64,000 bases of DNA, taken from Bacteroidales bacterium (GTDB lineage Bacteria; Bacteroidota; Bacteroidia; Bacteroidales; UBA932). Under the pieces are notes generated by a model that searched no databases, was not told where the DNA came from, and saw only the letters and a list, made by a program, of their open reading frames with translations. Location: contig JAFZVU010000018.1 in assembly GCA_017617655.1 (NCBI GenBank), forward strand, positions 1-64,000. Reading direction: 5' to 3'. This document shows positions 37,138-45,986 of this stretch, in pieces (position 1 is the stretch's first letter; each line of letters opens with the position of its first letter). Made by a program: the position numbers and the translations under genes.

Positions 37138-39531
37138 ATGGAAGCAACGAACAAAGACAAAGACAACGATATTACTGTGCTGACGGACATCCCGACCGGC
37201 AGCGGCTGTATCATCGCCAAGGTGCACGGCCACGGCGGTTTCCGCCACCGCATAATGGAGATGGGTTTCATCAAGGGCGAGAAAGTGGACGTAATAAAGA
37301 ACGCTCCCCTGATGGACCCCATAGAGTACAGCATCATGGGCAGCCACGTGTCGCTGCGCCGTTCCGAGGCCGACAAGATCGAAGTGGTCTCCCTGGAAGA
37401 AGGCTTCCATCCCGACTTTGACTTCAGCGGCACCATCGAGGACCACGTAGCCCGGGAAGTCGAGAACAGCGCCAAGACCATCACGGTCGCCCTCGTCGGC
37501 AACCCCAACTGCGGCAAGACATCGTTCTTCAACTTCGCCACCGGCCTGCGCGAAAAAGTCGGCAACTACTCCGGCGTAACCGTCAGCAGCAAGGTCGGCA
37601 CATTCTACCATAAGGGCTACACCATCAATCTGGTAGACCTGCCCGGCACATACTCTCTCACCGAGTATTCCCCCGAAGAGCTTTACGTGCGCGACTACCT
37701 GCTCAACCACAACCCAGACCTCGTGCTGAACATAGTCGACGCCGGCAACCTTGAGCGCAACATGTACCTCACCACCCAGCTCATCGACATGAACCCCAGG
37801 CTGGTGATGGCTCTCAACATGTATGACGAGCTCGAACGTTCCGGCGACAAGCTCGACGTGGAAAGCCTCGAGAAGATGCTGGGCTTCCCCATCGTGCCCG
37901 TCGTAGCCCGCACCGGCCAGGGAGTCGAAGACGTGCTGGAGAAGATAGTCCACATCTACTGCGACGAAGAGGGCTACACCAAGCACATCCACATCAACTA
38001 CGGCGAGAACGTCGAAGAATGCATCGCATCTGTCAAGGAGATCATAGACGAAGACCAGTCCCTCAAGGACCGCTACCACGGCCGCTACCTGGCCCTAGAG
38101 CTCATCCAGGGCGACAAGGTCCTCACCAAATCGATATCCGGCGTGGCCGGTTTCAGCGAGATAAAGGCTGCTGCCGACGAAAGCCGCGCCCGCCTCGAGA
38201 AAGAGTACCGCGGCGACATTTCCGACGTAATCTCCGACATCCGCTACGGCTTCATCCGCGGCGCCCTGAAGGAGACTCTGACCCCCGCGAAGGAAGACAA
38301 GCGCAAACTTGCCTACGCCCTCGACACTGTGCTCACCAACCGCTACCTCGGCTTCCCCATCCTGATCATCTTCCTCTGGATCATGTTCCAGGCTACCTTC
38401 ACCCTCGGCGCCTATCCTCAGGACTGGCTGGAGGCCGGCATCTCCGCTCTCGGCCGCTGGGTGGGCAGCATCCTCCCCGAAGGCATGCTCAACGATCTGC
38501 TGGTGGACGGCATAATATCCGGTGTCGGCGGCGTGCTGGTGTTCCTGCCGAACATCCTCATTCTCTTCATATTCATCTCATTCCTCGAAGATACCGGCTA
38601 CATGGCCCGCGCGGCATTCATCATGGACAAATTGATGCACCGCATCGGGCTCCACGGAAAGTCGTTCATACCGTACATCATAGGTTTCGGCTGCGGAGTG
38701 CCTGCGATCATGGCCACCCGCACGCTGGAGAACCCGAAAGACAGGATACTCACCATCCTCACAATACCCTTCATGAGCTGCTCCGCCAGGCTGCCGGTAT
38801 ATCTGCTCTTCGTGGCTGCGTTCTTCGCACACCATCAGGGCCTCGTGCTGCTCAGCCTCTACGCCATAGGCATATTCTTCGCCATCCTCACCTCGTTCAT
38901 CCTGAACAAGACTATATTCAAGAATGCGTCCGACCAGTTTGTGATGGAGCTGCCGCCATACCGCTTCCCCACCGTCCGCAACATTCTGACTCACATGTGG
39001 GACAAGAGCGTGCTCTACCTGAAGAAGATGGGCACCGTGATACTGGCCGCTTCCATAATCATCTGGGCGCTGGGCTACTTCCCGCGGCCGAAGACCGAGA
39101 TGACGAAGGCGCAGCAGACCGAATACTCATACATCGGCCGCATCGGACACGCCATCGAACCTGTGGTCAAGCCGCTTGGCTTCGACTGGAAGATGGGTGT
39201 CAGCCTCTTCACCGGCCTTGCTGCAAAGGAAGTCGTAGTGTCGTCGCTGGGTGTGCTCTATGAAGCTCAGGAAGTAGAAGGTGACGAAGGGCATTCCGGC
39301 CTGGAGGCGAAGCTGCAGTCGCTCACCGACGAGAATGGCAACACGTTCTACACGCCGCTGAGGGCCTACACCTTCCTGCTGTTCATACTGCTTTACTTCC
39401 CCTGCATCGCCGCAATCTCGGCCATCGCAAAGGAAGCTGGCCGCAAATGGGCCACCTTCAGCGTGCTCTACACTACCTGCCTGGCATGGGTTGTCTCATT
39501 CATATTCTGGCACATCGGATCACTATTATAA
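37138..39531 (+). CDS. feoB: ferrous iron transporter, FeoA-FeoB fusion
   Basis: Imports Fe2+ across the inner membrane. The 797-residue protein carries an FeoA-type SH3 domain (about residues 13-90), a G domain with G1 GNPNCGKT at 121-128, G3 DLPGTYSL and G4 NMYD, a spacer, and the FeoB membrane core with gating segments (GFGCGVPAIMATR, MSCSARLPVY). FeoA-FeoB fusions are common in Bacteroidota. It ends 13 nt before a cysteine-rich partner gene. No Fur site or clear -7 box is evident, although GACCTTTG at 37120-37127 is close to the consensus. Confidence 0.96.
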   Translation: MEATNKDKDNDITVLTDIPTGSGCIIAKVHGHGGFRHRIMEMGFIKGEKVDVIKNAPLMDPIEYSIMGSHVSLRRSEADKIEVVSLEEGFHPDFDFSGTIEDHVAREVENSAKTITVALVGNPNCGKTSFFNFATGLREKVGNYSGVTVSSKVGTFYHKGYTINLVDLPGTYSLTEYSPEELYVRDYLLNHNPDLVLNIVDAGNLERNMYLTTQLIDMNPRLVMALNMYDELERSGDKLDVESLEKMLGFPIVPVVARTGQGVEDVLEKIVHIYCDEEGYTKHIHINYGENVEECIASVKEIIDEDQSLKDRYHGRYLALELIQGDKVLTKSISGVAGFSEIKAAADESRARLEKEYRGDISDVISDIRYGFIRGALKETLTPAKEDKRKLAYALDTVLTNRYLGFPILIIFLWIMFQATFTLGAYPQDWLEAGISALGRWVGSILPEGMLNDLLVDGIISGVGGVLVFLPNILILFIFISFLEDTGYMARAAFIMDKLMHRIGLHGKSFIPYIIGFGCGVPAIMATRTLENPKDRILTILTIPFMSCSARLPVYLLFVAAFFAHHQGLVLLSLYAIGIFFAILTSFILNKTIFKNASDQFVMELPPYRFPTVRNILTHMWDKSVLYLKKMGTVILAASIIIWALGYFPRPKTEMTKAQQTEYSYIGRIGHAIEPVVKPLGFDWKMGVSLFTGLAAKEVVVSSLGVLYEAQEVEGDEGHSGLEAKLQSLTDENGNTFYTPLRAYTFLLFILLYFPCIAAISAIAKEAGRKWATFSVLYTTCLAWVVSFIFWHIGSLL

Positions 39532-39544
39532 AGGAGGACTGTAT

Positions 39545-39769
39545 ATGCAAATCACTGACATAATCACATACGTAATGATAGCCGCTGCCGTCGCATACTT
39601 CATCGTGCGCGATGTGCAGGCCAAGAAAAACGGCTGCGCCTGCGGGTGCTCCCGCGGATGCAACTGCAAATGCTGCAACTGCGGCTGCTCCGATGGCAAG
39701 CGCTGCAGCTGTGGACCGACCTGCAACTGCGACAGCACTTGCACCTGCGGCTGTCAGAGCAGAAGTTGA
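39545..39769 (+). CDS. FeoB-associated membrane protein with metallothionein-like tail
   Basis: A 74-residue protein starting at the ATG at 39545, supported by a strong Shine-Dalgarno AAAGGAGGA at 39530-39538. Residues 1-28 form a single membrane helix (ITDIITYVMIAAAVAYFIV, then RDVQAKK), the shape of FeoB-associated Cys-rich membrane proteins. The tail of about 45 residues holds 16 cysteines in alternating CxC and CxxxC spacing, far more than the few usual in that family, and resembles a metallothionein. The tail would face the cytoplasm if the N-terminus is outside. It could accept or buffer iron or another metal from FeoB. It is followed by a strong terminator. Confidence 0.85.
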   Translation: MQITDIITYVMIAAAVAYFIVRDVQAKKNGCACGCSRGCNCKCCNCGCSDGKRCSCGPTCNCDSTCTCGCQSRS

Positions 39770-39797
39770 ATTCCATCTTAAGTGTTAATGCAACAAC

Positions 39798-39833
39798 GAA
39801 ACGCCTTCCCGGCCATAACCTGGAAGGCGTTTC
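39798..39833. terminator. bidirectional terminator
   Basis: GAAACGCCTTCC (39798-39809) pairs perfectly with GGAAGGCGTTTC (39822-39833). It lies between the feo operon and the converging SGNH hydrolase gene that ends at 39852, and can serve both. Confidence 0.85.
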
Positions 39834-39851
39834 TATGTATCCCGGAAAGTT

Positions 39852-41054
39852 CTATTCGTAAATCTCCGGAGTATCGATGAGGGTCTGGAGATACATCAGT
39901 TTCGCGCCTTTGACATTCGGGTGGTGGCGGTATGAGCCGAAAGGATACTCCTCTACCCACATGGTGGATTCGTCCACTTCCTTGCCGTCATGAGCAAGCG
40001 AAGTCGGGATGTCGAAGCGCACACCCTTCAGGCCATATTTATGGCGGATCTTCTCAATCATAGCATTGCACTCCACCTGTGAGTTGTGCTCATTCGAAGG
40101 GATGTTGTTTAGGATAGGAATGGAGCCCTGCGAGATTATGTACTCCACGAGCTCGGAAAGATTCTCCTCAGTATTGCCGCTGTTGGTGCCGATGGTGACC
40201 ATCACGTACTTGGACTGCACGTAGGGAAGCTCGTTCTTGATGCGGAGCAGTATTTCCTTGATCTGGGTGCCGCCGCGGCCGCTGGCAGCAGCTTTGCCGG
40301 GCACGTTGTCAATTATGAGCCTGACCCAGGTCTTGTCGAAGATGGCGGCGGGATAATAGTCGTCGGGTTCAGTGATGGAATCGCCGTATATCAGCAGAGT
40401 GTAGCCGCACTGGCGGGCGGTGACAGTCATCTCGCTGACTTTCATCTCGGTGCCTGACTCCAGACCGAAACAATAATAGTCGTGGTGCAGACCAACCCTT
40501 GTGCCCGCATTGATGCTGCCCACTCCGGCACCTCCGGCTCCGTCGTTGGTAATTTCGATGCGGGCTTCCTCACCGGTATAGAGGTCAGAGAGCACTGCGG
40601 TCATGGTGGAATAGTAGCGGGTCACCTCTACGAGATACTCGTGGGCCGGATCGAGGAAAGCTGCGGTGACTTCCCGGTTCACGTAATTGCGGAAGCCCTG
40701 GGGAATCTTGATGCCCCATTTCTGGCGAGGCATGTCGACGAAGGCGGTGAAGTCCTTGCTGTCTGAGGTGAAATTCGCAACTGCATCCTCGCTGAATCGG
40801 GCCACATAGCGCACGGTGCGCTCGGCAAGCGAATAGTAGCGGTCAAGCTTCACCACTTCGCCGGCCTTGGTCACGCTGAGGCCGTCTTTGGTATATGCCG
40901 CCCCCTCGGGCAGGATAATGTCGGCAGGTTTGTTGCCGGAATTGAGCGTCTGATGATACATGACTGTGGTCGGCGCATTTGCAGCCCCCAGCATCTGCGA
41001 GATTGCCACTGCAGCGAGCAGCATCGCAACCCTGATCGGTTTGATTGTCTTCAT
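39852..41054 (-). CDS. secreted SGNH/GDSL hydrolase with N-terminal beta domain
   Basis: A 400-residue exported protein. The ATG at 41054 (MKTIKPIRVAM) starts a signal peptide of about 27 residues; an in-frame ATG 30 nt upstream lacks that character and lies nearer the -7 box. Residues about 30-195 are a beta-rich region I cannot name. Residues about 200-400 are an SGNH hydrolase with YGDSITE (Ser nucleophile), the Asn block TIGTNSGN and the final SYRHHPNVKG with His. Likely an acetyl- or acylesterase acting on glycans outside the cytoplasm; substrate unknown. Confidence 0.85.
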   Translation of the reverse strand: MKTIKPIRVAMLLAAVAISQMLGAANAPTTVMYHQTLNSGNKPADIILPEGAAYTKDGLSVTKAGEVVKLDRYYSLAERTVRYVARFSEDAVANFTSDSKDFTAFVDMPRQKWGIKIPQGFRNYVNREVTAAFLDPAHEYLVEVTRYYSTMTAVLSDLYTGEEARIEITNDGAGGAGVGSINAGTRVGLHHDYYCFGLESGTEMKVSEMTVTARQCGYTLLIYGDSITEPDDYYPAAIFDKTWVRLIIDNVPGKAAASGRGGTQIKEILLRIKNELPYVQSKYVMVTIGTNSGNTEENLSELVEYIISQGSIPILNNIPSNEHNSQVECNAMIEKIRHKYGLKGVRFDIPTSLAHDGKEVDESTMWVEEYPFGSYRHHPNVKGAKLMYLQTLIDTPEIYE

Positions 41055-41081
41055 ATCGGTGTTATTACTCTTTCTTTCTAA

Positions 41082-41089
41082 CAAAGTTA
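41082..41089 (-). promoter_or_regulatory. -7 promoter box of SGNH hydrolase
   Basis: TAACTTTG on the minus strand, 27 nt upstream of the chosen start codon. Confidence 0.5.
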
Positions 41090-41159
41090 GTGATATTCTT
41101 TAATTTGCGTCTTTTGACTGAAAAGTGTACCTTACAACCACTTTTAAGCTATTAAGACA

Positions 41160-43607
41160 ATGTTCAGAAAAATCACCTTCATCGTTGCGAGCATCATTGC
41201 GTGCTGCACCATCGCGACAGCCCAGCCGCCGAGGCCGGGAGCTCCCGCACCCAAAGAAAATGACAAACCCGAAGAGAAGATCGAACTGACCGTCACGCCC
41301 GGAATGGTGGGAGTGTCTCACCACGAGAGCGACTGGTACTTCGACGTGCCCGACAGCCTTCTTGGAAGAAGGATGCTGGCAGTCACCAGATTCACAAGTA
41401 TCACCGTCGGAGCCGGCAACTACGGCGGCGAAGAAGTCAACGAGAAGATGATATACTGGGAGAAGGCTTCCAACGGCAATCTGCTGCTGCGGGCTGACGT
41501 GCTCGGCATCCAGGCCGACGCCGACCAGGAGATCCGCAAAGCAGTAGACGTAAGTTCCGAGAATCCCATCGTGGCATCGTTCAAGCCCGAGAAAGACGCT
41601 CCCGAAGGAGTGACCCGCATCAAGGCCAACAGCCTTTTCGAAGGCGACCTTCAGGTGTTCTCGCTGACACCCGGCGACAAACGCCAGTTCAACCTCGGCG
41701 GAGTAAAGCCCGACGCCAGCTTCATCAACAGCATCAGGACATACCCCATCAACACCGAAGTAACCGTCACCAAGACCTTCACTTATAACGCTCCCAGCGG
41801 CGGCGGTCCCGGCGGTCCGGCACCTAGCGGCCCCCAAACTACCAACCTGCCGGCAGGACGTGAAGCCGGAGCTGTTACCATGGTTCTCAACACCTCTATC
41901 GTGCTGCTTCCGGAAGTACCCATGGAGCAGAGATGGTTCGACCCCAGGGTCGGATACTTCGCCGGCGGATATACCCAGTTCAGCGACGAGCAGCAGGGTG
42001 TCGAGAGCATCCGCTACATCACCCGCTGGAGACTCGAAGCTAAGCCCGAAGACATAGAGCGCCAGAAACGCGGCGAGCTCGTGGAGCCCATCAAGCCAAT
42101 CGTCTACTACATCGACCCCGCAACCCCGAAGCAGTGGCGCAAATACCTCATCGCCGGAGTCAACGACTGGAACGTCGCCTTTGAGCAGGCCGGCTGGAAG
42201 AACGCCATCCACGCCGAGGAATGGCCCGAGAACGACACCACGATGAGCCTCGAGGACGCCCGCTTCTCAGTCATCAGATATCTGGCCTCAGACATCGCCA
42301 ATGCCTACGGTCCCAACGTCCATGACCCGCGCTCAGGAGAAATAATTGAGAGCCACATCGGCTGGTACCACAACGTGATGACCCTCGTCCATGACTGGTA
42401 TCAGGTTCAGGCCGGAGCGGTAGACCCCCGTGCCCGCGCCATCAAATACGACGAAGAACTGATGGGTGACCTCATCCGCTTCGTATCGTCCCATGAGGTA
42501 GGCCACACCCTCGGCCTGAGGCACAACATGGGCTCCAGCAGCCAGACGCCGGTGGAGAAACTCCGCGACAAAGAATGGGTCGAAGCCAACGGCCACACCA
42601 TAAGCATCATGGACTACGCCCGCTTCAACTACGTTGCCCAGCCCGAAGACAACATCGGCAAAGCCGGCCTCTACCCCCGCATCAACGACTATGACAAATG
42701 GGCAATCGAGTTCGGCTACACCCCCACATACTTCAAGACAGCCAAGGAAGACCACCTCTACTGGAACAAAGTCATCATCGAAAGGCTGGCAGCCAACCCG
42801 CGCCTGTGGTTCGGCGGCGAAGGCCGTGACGGCGACCCGCGCGCACTGACAGAGGACCTCGGCGACGATGCAGTGGCAGCCAGCAACTACGGCATCATGA
42901 ACCTCAAACGCGTCATCGTCCAGATTCCCGAATGGAACAAGGAGGAAGCCGACATGTACACCAACGTATCGAGGATGTACTCCGCAGTAGTAAGCCAGTT
43001 CAACCGCTACCTCGGCCACGTATCAGCCAACATCGGAGGCCGCTTTATCAACAACCACAGCATCGAGCAGCCCCAGATGACTAAGTACGAAGCCGTGCCG
43101 AAGGCCCGCCAGAAAGCCGCCCTCGAATTCCTCGACGAGCAGCTCTTCCACAAGCCCGAATGGCTGGTAAACGTGCCCTACATCTTCGACCTCACCGACC
43201 GCCCCGACAGCTATCTGTACACCCTCGTCAACAACGTGGTGAGCACCAGCAACCTGCTCAGCATCGACAAGCTCGACCGTCTGCAGCAGTTCGCCCTATA
43301 TGACGCAAGCAACTACAGTCCCGAGGAATACCTCGACGACCTCTGCGGAAAAGTATTCTCAGAACTCGGCAAAGGCGGCAAGGTGGACAGCTACCGCCGG
43401 TATCTGCAGCGTCGCTACGTGACCACTGCTCTTGCGGCCGTCAGCACCGACGCTTCCAGAACCTCCGACAGCCGCATGCTCATCCTGGCCCAGCTGGCCG
43501 ACCTGAGCAAACGCATGGCCAAAGCCAAATCCAATGACAGCGCCACCCAGGCCCACTGGCAAGCGCTGGCCCGTCAGATAGACGTAACGCTAAAGGACCT
43601 GAAATAA
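41160..43607 (+). CDS. secreted zinc metalloprotease (DUF5117/DUF5118 type)
   Basis: An 815-residue exported metzincin-like protease. A signal peptide ends near residue 21 (IATAQ) and is followed by a Pro-rich stretch. Beta-rich DUF5118/DUF5117-like regions (about 40-400) include GVSHHESDWYFDVPDSLLGRR and WFDPRVGYFAGGYTQF. The zinc site HEVGHTLGLRH is at about 445-455 (HExxHxxGxxH). A Gly/Pro-rich insertion (SGGGPGGPAPSGP) near residue 222 looks like a flexible loop. The C-terminal third is helical. These proteins are widespread in gut Bacteroidota; natural substrates are poorly known. Monocistronic with its own terminator. Confidence 0.92.
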   Translation: MFRKITFIVASIIACCTIATAQPPRPGAPAPKENDKPEEKIELTVTPGMVGVSHHESDWYFDVPDSLLGRRMLAVTRFTSITVGAGNYGGEEVNEKMIYWEKASNGNLLLRADVLGIQADADQEIRKAVDVSSENPIVASFKPEKDAPEGVTRIKANSLFEGDLQVFSLTPGDKRQFNLGGVKPDASFINSIRTYPINTEVTVTKTFTYNAPSGGGPGGPAPSGPQTTNLPAGREAGAVTMVLNTSIVLLPEVPMEQRWFDPRVGYFAGGYTQFSDEQQGVESIRYITRWRLEAKPEDIERQKRGELVEPIKPIVYYIDPATPKQWRKYLIAGVNDWNVAFEQAGWKNAIHAEEWPENDTTMSLEDARFSVIRYLASDIANAYGPNVHDPRSGEIIESHIGWYHNVMTLVHDWYQVQAGAVDPRARAIKYDEELMGDLIRFVSSHEVGHTLGLRHNMGSSSQTPVEKLRDKEWVEANGHTISIMDYARFNYVAQPEDNIGKAGLYPRINDYDKWAIEFGYTPTYFKTAKEDHLYWNKVIIERLAANPRLWFGGEGRDGDPRALTEDLGDDAVAASNYGIMNLKRVIVQIPEWNKEEADMYTNVSRMYSAVVSQFNRYLGHVSANIGGRFINNHSIEQPQMTKYEAVPKARQKAALEFLDEQLFHKPEWLVNVPYIFDLTDRPDSYLYTLVNNVVSTSNLLSIDKLDRLQQFALYDASNYSPEEYLDDLCGKVFSELGKGGKVDSYRRYLQRRYVTTALAAVSTDASRTSDSRMLILAQLADLSKRMAKAKSNDSATQAHWQALARQIDVTLKDLK

Positions 43608-43612
43608 AAAAG

Positions 43613-43641
43613 AAAAGCTCCGGAAAAACTCCGGAGCTTTT
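43613..43641. terminator. bidirectional terminator after metalloprotease
   Basis: AAAAGCTCCGGA (43613-43624) pairs perfectly with TCCGGAGCTTTT (43630-43641) around AAAAC, with A and T runs on both sides. It serves the protease gene and the converging hsp20. Confidence 0.9.
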
Positions 43642-43670
43642 TTCATAACCTCAATATCAAACAGTCAACA

Positions 43671-44111
43671 TTATTTGATGCAGATCGGACGTTTGGTCTT
43701 CGGTTCCTCGACGTGAACCTTCTTCGGGAGGTCGATGGTCAGCACGCCGTGCTCAACTTTGGCATCGATCTTTTCAGTCTCGACGTCGTCAGGGAGCAGC
43801 ATGGTCTGCTGGAACTTAGCGTATGAGAACTCGTGACGCAGATAGTGAGTGTCCTTGTTCTCCTCCTTGTCTTCTTTCTTGCTCTCGATAGAGATTACCA
43901 GATTGTCATCCTCGTCGACATGTACCTGGAAGTCATCCTTAGTCATGCCGGGAGCGGCTACCTCTACTATATAAGCATTCTTGTTTTCCTTTACATTGAT
44001 GGCAGGAGCGGTGGCATTGTTATATGCGTTGACTCTTTCCATCCAGTCGTTGTCGAAAAAGTCATTGAAAAATGACGGCAACCAATTTTGATTTCTTCTA
44101 ACCAGTGTCAT
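43671..44111 (-). CDS. small heat shock protein, Hsp20 family
   Basis: A 146-residue ATP-independent holdase that binds unfolding proteins. The alpha-crystallin domain spans about residues 35-132 (VEVAAPGMTKDDFQVHV, then VEHGVLTIDLPKK), and the C-terminal IxI-type motif is ICI at the very end. The N-terminus is short and aromatic (WLPSFFNDFFDNDW), as usual in Bacteroidota. An AGGAGA 10 nt before the ATG is a Shine-Dalgarno-like site. It is divergent from the hemerythrin-LuxR gene. Confidence 0.95.
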   Translation of the reverse strand: MTLVRRNQNWLPSFFNDFFDNDWMERVNAYNNATAPAINVKENKNAYIVEVAAPGMTKDDFQVHVDEDDNLVISIESKKEDKEENKDTHYLRHEFSYAKFQQTMLLPDDVETEKIDAKVEHGVLTIDLPKKVHVEEPKTKRPICIK

Positions 44112-44198
44112 TTTAAATGTCTCCTATATTAAAAGTTGTTTGTTGTTTTCGTGTTTCGAGACTGCATATACGCAAAGCCTGTGCCTATGCCCGAAAAG

Positions 44199-44213
44199 GT
44201 GACTAAACGTCAC
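44199..44213. promoter_or_regulatory. CRP/FNR-like palindrome between hsp20 and hemerythrin regulator
   Basis: GTGAC-TAAAC-GTCAC forms a perfect 5-5-5 inverted repeat within AAAAGGTGAC...GTCACTTTTG. It lies 88 nt upstream of hsp20 and 58 nt before the regulator gene. Arms and spacing resemble sites of CRP/FNR-superfamily regulators. Confidence 0.45.
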
Positions 44214-44242
44214 TTTTGAGGACTTTTTGGCAGTAAAATTTG

Positions 44243-44250
44243 TATTTTTG
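44243..44250 (+). promoter_or_regulatory. -7 promoter box of hemerythrin regulator
   Basis: TATTTTTG, 20 nt before the start codon; several TTTG words lie upstream, but none at the ideal spacing. Confidence 0.5.
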
Positions 44251-44270
44251 TCACGAAAAACGCTGGAAAG

Positions 44271-45161
44271 ATGTCTCACACCCCGTTCACGGCTGCAATG
44301 AAACTCTCGGACGTACTGTTCGAGAACCGCAACCTGCTGCTTCTTCTGCCCCGCTTCGGCATCCCCGTAGGCTTCGGAGAGAAGACCATCGGCCAGATCT
44401 GCGCAGAGCACGGAGTCAGCGCCGAACTCTTCCTCTACGTCTGCAACGTCTATTGCAACGAAGACTTCTCCGCCTCCAGCGGCACAGTGGCAGCCGACGA
44501 ACTGCCGGCATTCCTGCGCTACCTGCGCGCTTCGCACCACTATTATATAGACGAAAGGCTGCCCCATATCGCCAGACACCTCAACGACGTGGCCAGCAAG
44601 GCCGGAAGCCCCTACGGCGACTCGCTGCGCAAATTCTTCGAAGACTACAAGAAAGAAGTCGAAGACCACTTCATCTTCGAGGAGGAGCACATCTTCCCCG
44701 TTGCGGTGAAAGACATTGCCCGCAGCAAGAAAGCCTTCACCGGGGCGCACGACAGCATCGAAGAGAAACTCTCCGACCTCACCAAGATCATTTTCAAATA
44801 TCTGCCGGACAACATCTCTTCTGAAGAGATCATAGAGCTGACCTTCGACATCTTCCAGCTGGCCGAAGACCTCGACCGCCATACCGCCCTGGAAGAGGCA
44901 GTATTCACCTCAGGCCGCGAGGAAGCCCGTCCCAGGGAGAAAGCAAGAAGCGCCACTGAATTTGCCGACGAAGCTCTTACCGAACGCGAGAAGGAAGTCC
45001 TCGTGCTGGTGGCAAAGGGCTATATGAGCAAGGAAATCGCCGATATGCTGAACATATCGATGAACACGGTGAACACCCACCGCAAGAACATTACTGCCAA
45101 GACGGGGATCAAGTCGATCGCCGGTCTGACTGTCTACGCCATGATGAACAAGCTGATGTAG
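44271..45161 (+). CDS. hemerythrin-domain LuxR-type regulator (YtfE/RIC-like sensor)
   Basis: A 296-residue protein joining an iron-protein sensor to a DNA-binding output. Residues about 10-60 resemble the N-terminal ScdA-type segment of YtfE/RIC repair proteins (LLPRFGIPVGFGEKTIGQIC). Residues about 80-215 form a hemerythrin-like four-helix bundle with candidate di-iron ligands His90, His99/His103, His133, Glu137, His160, His204 and Glu208. Residues about 234-290 are a LuxR/GerE helix-turn-helix (LTEREKEVLVLVAKGYMSKE). It probably senses oxygen, nitric oxide or iron oxidation state and controls stress genes. It is divergent from hsp20, with a CRP/FNR-like palindrome between them. Confidence 0.92.
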   Translation: MSHTPFTAAMKLSDVLFENRNLLLLLPRFGIPVGFGEKTIGQICAEHGVSAELFLYVCNVYCNEDFSASSGTVAADELPAFLRYLRASHHYYIDERLPHIARHLNDVASKAGSPYGDSLRKFFEDYKKEVEDHFIFEEEHIFPVAVKDIARSKKAFTGAHDSIEEKLSDLTKIIFKYLPDNISSEEIIELTFDIFQLAEDLDRHTALEEAVFTSGREEARPREKARSATEFADEALTEREKEVLVLVAKGYMSKEIADMLNISMNTVNTHRKNITAKTGIKSIAGLTVYAMMNKLM

Positions 45162-45164
45162 CTG

Positions 45165-45986
45165 CTACCAGCTGCCGCCGGCACCGCCTCCTCCGAAGTG
45201 GCCTCCTCCGAAGCCGCCGAATCCTCCGCCACCGAAACCGCCTCCACGGCTGCCGCCGCTCCAGCTGCCGCCGGAAGACCCGCCGCCGGAGCCGAAGAGA
45301 TTGCTGAGCACGATTATGTCCCAGAGGTCCAGCTTGTGCCCCTTATTGCCGCTGCCGATGTTGGTGCTGCCGCCGTTGATGGAAGCCAGGATTATAACTA
45401 TGATAAAGACAGCAAAGATGAACATTACGAATGCCACGAGCGCAACCAGGTCTTCTCCGTCCAGGTCGCGGCTTTCAGATATCTCGCCGCATGCAAGCGG
45501 CATAAGCTTATCCAGAGCCGCATTCACGGCAGAATAGTAGTCGTTGCCGTTCTGCAGATGGGGGATCATCACGTTGTCCACGATGCGCTTCGCTATTGCG
45601 TCCGGGATGGCGCCTTCCAGGCCGTAGCCCACAGCGATGTATACCTGACCGCTCTCCCTGGCCGTCTTGGGCTTTATGAGAATAACTATGCCGTTGTTGT
45701 GCTTCTGTTGGCCGACACCCCACTTCTCCCCTATCTCATACGCCACCATAGCCTTGTCCTGCCCTTCAAGGTCAGACAGGGTCACTACAGCGATCTGGTT
45801 GGAAGTGGTATCGTCGAAAGCCACGAGCCGCTGCTCGAGGGCTGCCTTCTGTGAAGCAGTGAAAACGCCGGCAAGGTCGTTGACCAGACGCTGCGGATAT
45901 GGCCTCTCAGGGATTGCAGCGACGGTGGCGAAAGCGCCGGCCAGCAGAGCCAGCACAAGGAGAGTTCTAATCTTCTTCGTCCTCAT
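45165..45986 (-). CDS. TPM-domain membrane protein with Gly-rich tail
   Basis: A 273-residue exported protein. A signal peptide (about residues 1-24) is followed by a TPM domain (about 30-165; VNDLAGVFTASQKAALEQRL, GIVILIKPK, VGYGLEGAIPDAIAKRI), one membrane helix (about 182-204) and a glycine/serine-rich tail of repeated GGGFGG units. These YgcG-like proteins often pair with LemA or other envelope proteins; no clear biochemical role is settled. It overlaps the second TPM gene by 20 nt and converges on the hemerythrin regulator with a 3-nt gap. Confidence 0.9.
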   Translation of the reverse strand: MRTKKIRTLLVLALLAGAFATVAAIPERPYPQRLVNDLAGVFTASQKAALEQRLVAFDDTTSNQIAVVTLSDLEGQDKAMVAYEIGEKWGVGQQKHNNGIVILIKPKTARESGQVYIAVGYGLEGAIPDAIAKRIVDNVMIPHLQNGNDYYSAVNAALDKLMPLACGEISESRDLDGEDLVALVAFVMFIFAVFIIVIILASINGGSTNIGSGNKGHKLDLWDIIVLSNLFGSGGGSSGGSWSGGSRGGGFGGGGFGGFGGGHFGGGGAGGSW

